Below, in pieces: positions 62,389 through 64,000 of a stretch of DNA of 64,000 nt. This stretch comes from DASXMT01 sp963803065 (lineage in GTDB: Bacteria > Actinomycetota > Acidimicrobiia > Acidimicrobiales > RAAP-2): positions 124,001 to 188,000 of the forward strand of contig CAWDKW010000002.1 in NCBI GenBank assembly GCA_963803065.1, written 5' to 3'. A program made the translations under genes and the position numbers. Each line of letters opens with the position of its first letter. Position 1 is the stretch's first letter. The notes below the pieces were generated by a model. That model searched no databases. It had not been told where the DNA came from and saw only the letters and a program-made list of their open reading frames with translations.

Positions 62389-64000
62389 GTGGCTGTGCTC
62401 GTCGATCTGGAACAGGTAGCGGTACGCAGGGTGGATCGAGTGCTGTTCGAGGGCCTGTCCCTCACCGTCTCCGACGGCGACCGGATCGGGGTGGTGGGCA
62501 CCAACGGCAGCGGAAAATCGACGCTCTTGAGAATCATGGCCGGCGAAGAGCTGCCACAGGAGGGCCAGGTCCGTCGAGGCCGCGGCTCGCGTGTCGGGTT
62601 CTTGGAGCAGGTGCCCGAGTTGCCGGCCGGGACGGTGCGGTCGGCCATCGGGGAGGGATGGGAGGCCGACGCCGCCCTCGACCGCCTGGGCATGGGGTCT
62701 GCAGTCGACGAGCATGTGGCGACGCTCTCGGGTGGACAGGCCAAGCGGGTGGCCCTGGCCCGGGTCCTGGCCCACCCAGCGGAGCTCCTGATTCTGGACG
62801 AGCCCACCAACCACCTCGACCTGGGCGCCGTGGCCTGGCTCGAGCAACGGCTGCTCTCGTTCCGCGGCGGCCTGGTGCTGGTGACCCACGACCGGCACCT
62901 GCTCGACCGGCTCACCACCCGGATGCTCGAACTGGACCGGGGGCAGGTGCATGGGCACGACGGGGGATACGGGTCGTACCTGGAGGCCAGGGCCGAGCGG
63001 GAGGAACGGGCGGCGTCAGCCGAATCGACGCGCAGGAACCTGGCCCGACGGGAGCTGGCGTGGCTCCGTCGAGGGGCGAAGGCCCGGTCCCGCAAGCCGC
63101 AGGCGAGGGTGGACGCCGCGGTGCGCCTGATCGAGGGCAGACCCGACGCCGCGGTGCCGACGACCGAGTTCGACGTCGCCAGCGACACGCCCCGACTGGG
63201 CGACAAGGTCATCGAGTGCCTTGGCGTCGGGTTCCACTACGACGACGGGGCCACGGTGCTCTCCGACGTCGATCTCACCTTGGGTCGACGCGAGCGCCTC
63301 GGCATCGTGGGGGCCAACGGGTCGGGCAAGTCCACCTTGGTCGATGTCATGGCCGGCAGACGCGGCCCCACGGCGGGGCGGGTCGAGACCGGACAGACCG
63401 TGGTGGTGGGCTACTACGACCAGCGGGGAGCGGAGCTCGACCCCGAGGCGCGGGTGCAGGACCTGGTGGCCGGCCCGCATCGCTCACCGGGCTCCTTCGC
63501 TGACGTCGACTTGATGAAGCGCTTCTCGTTCTCGGGCGAATTGCCCTTCGCCCGGGTCGGCACCCTCTCGGGCGGCGAGCGGCGCCGGCTGCAACTGTTG
63601 TTGGTGATCGCCGACCGGCCCAACGTCCTGTTCCTCGACGAGCCGACCAACGACTTCGACCTCGACACGCTCCGGATCCTGGAGGACTTCCTCGAGGATT
63701 GGCCGGGAGCGCTGGTGGTGGTCAGCCACGACCGTACCTTCTTGGAGCGGACCACCGACCGGCTGGTGGCGGTGGAGGACGGCGGCAGGGTGTCGGCCGT
63801 ACCGGGCGGCGTGGCCGGCTGGATCGCCCGGGTCGGTCATGGCGATGCCCGCCGAGCCGGGTCGCTTCCCCCCCGATCACCGGCTGAGTCGTCGCGGACG
63901 ACCGGAGCGGCGGGGCCGGATGCGGGCGGAAAGCCGCCACCCGTCCGCCGGCTCCTGCGCGACGCGGAGAAGCGCATGACCCGCTTGCAGCGGCAGCGCG
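62389..64000 (+). CDS. ABC-F family ATP-binding protein (Uup-like), 3' end beyond window
   Basis: The first 537 residues of a duplicated ABC ATPase without transmembrane segments are present. Domain 1 has Walker A GTNGSGKST near 39-47, signature LSGGQAKR and Walker B LLILDEPTNHLDL. Domain 2 has GANGSGKST, LSGGERRR and VLFLDEPTNDFDL. An alanine/arginine-rich linker joins them, and a coiled coil (LLRDAEKRMTRLQRQR) begins at the edge, as in Uup/EttA-type ribosome-associated factors. The frame is open to base 64000, so the gene is truncated by the window. GTG 62389 follows a TACCCT -10-like hexamer by nine bases with no ribosome site. Confidence 0.9.
   Translation, partial: MAVLVDLEQVAVRRVDRVLFEGLSLTVSDGDRIGVVGTNGSGKSTLLRIMAGEELPQEGQVRRGRGSRVGFLEQVPELPAGTVRSAIGEGWEADAALDRLGMGSAVDEHVATLSGGQAKRVALARVLAHPAELLILDEPTNHLDLGAVAWLEQRLLSFRGGLVLVTHDRHLLDRLTTRMLELDRGQVHGHDGGYGSYLEARAEREERAASAESTRRNLARRELAWLRRGAKARSRKPQARVDAAVRLIEGRPDAAVPTTEFDVASDTPRLGDKVIECLGVGFHYDDGATVLSDVDLTLGRRERLGIVGANGSGKSTLVDVMAGRRGPTAGRVETGQTVVVGYYDQRGAELDPEARVQDLVAGPHRSPGSFADVDLMKRFSFSGELPFARVGTLSGGERRRLQLLLVIADRPNVLFLDEPTNDFDLDTLRILEDFLEDWPGALVVVSHDRTFLERTTDRLVAVEDGGRVSAVPGGVAGWIARVGHGDARRAGSLPPRSPAESSRTTGAAGPDAGGKPPPVRRLLRDAEKRMTRLQRQR

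Noticed and set aside
62289..63503. 404-codon arginine/glycine-rich frame at the right edge
   Set aside because: Shadow of the ABC-F gene, whose true frame has both Walker and signature motifs.

Overview
The window is a very GC-rich bacterial chromosome segment, about 90% coding, with no rRNA, tRNA, insertion sequence, phage gene or CRISPR array that I can see. The gene set points to a free-living actinobacterium: F420-type (LLM) oxidoreductases, a mycofactocin-type short-chain dehydrogenase, a fused isobutyryl-CoA mutase (IcmF), a Drr-type exporter, ECF41/ECF42-like sigma factors and several probably leaderless mRNAs. An uncultured Acidimicrobiia-like lineage is my best guess; this is inference from gene content, not from a phylogenetic marker.

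Layout. 35-5488 (minus) is a six-gene run: mycofactocin-type SDR, zinc alcohol dehydrogenase, SDR, amidohydrolase, then a UGSC-family protein (Cys form, CGSC) and its usual partner. A solute-binding protein diverges from it (5774). 7126-12017 holds a SnoaL protein, an LLM oxidoreductase, an ECF41-like sigma factor and a DrrAB-type exporter. 12100-14384 (minus) is a tight cupin dioxygenase / cytochrome P450 / PaaY-like operon. 14535-18829 (plus) is a CaiB-type CoA-transferase with two apparent frameshifts, an amidohydrolase and an unusual crotonase. 19001-22276 is icmF, followed by MarR, HAD, enoyl-CoA hydratase and acyl-CoA synthetase genes. 26219-28927 carries a secreted lipase, a repeat-tailed membrane protein and a lone cyclic-nucleotide-binding domain. 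29066-34266 is a molybdenum locus: mog/moaB, moaC, mobA, a modA-like gene, a modB-modC fusion with one apparent frameshift, and an HTH-Mop protein. 34276-45150 holds a GAF-SpoIIE phosphatase, a 49-residue zinc ribbon, two MaoC-type dehydratase subunits, a remnant of an acyl-CoA dehydrogenase, an acetoacetyl-CoA synthetase, a DUF35/thiolase-like/cyclase operon and an aldo-keto reductase. 45270-50079 holds a hydrolase, a CoA-transferase, an LLM enzyme and two SDRs. 50442-64000 is mixed: SoxR with its box, a TetR/hydrolase pair around a perfect 18-bp inverted repeat, an acyl-CoA dehydrogenase, a PQQ-type lipoprotein, an ECF42/YciI pair, an ArsR-SRPBCC fusion and an ABC-F ATPase cut by the window edge.

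How it works together. Most operons look like pieces of acyl-CoA and cyclic-compound catabolism: activation (synthetases, CoA-transferases), oxidation (acyl-CoA dehydrogenase, P450, SDRs, LLM enzymes), hydration (crotonases, MaoC), ring or amide opening (amidohydrolases, cyclase) and thiolase-type cleavage. Local regulators are MarR, TetR, SoxR, ArsR and ECF sigma factors.

The most unexpected structural feature is a recurring pattern. At least fifteen intergenic gaps carry 12-45 bp tandem or near-tandem duplications, and in at least five of them the repeat unit contains the stop codon of the adjacent gene, so the gene's 3' end is copied two to five times downstream.
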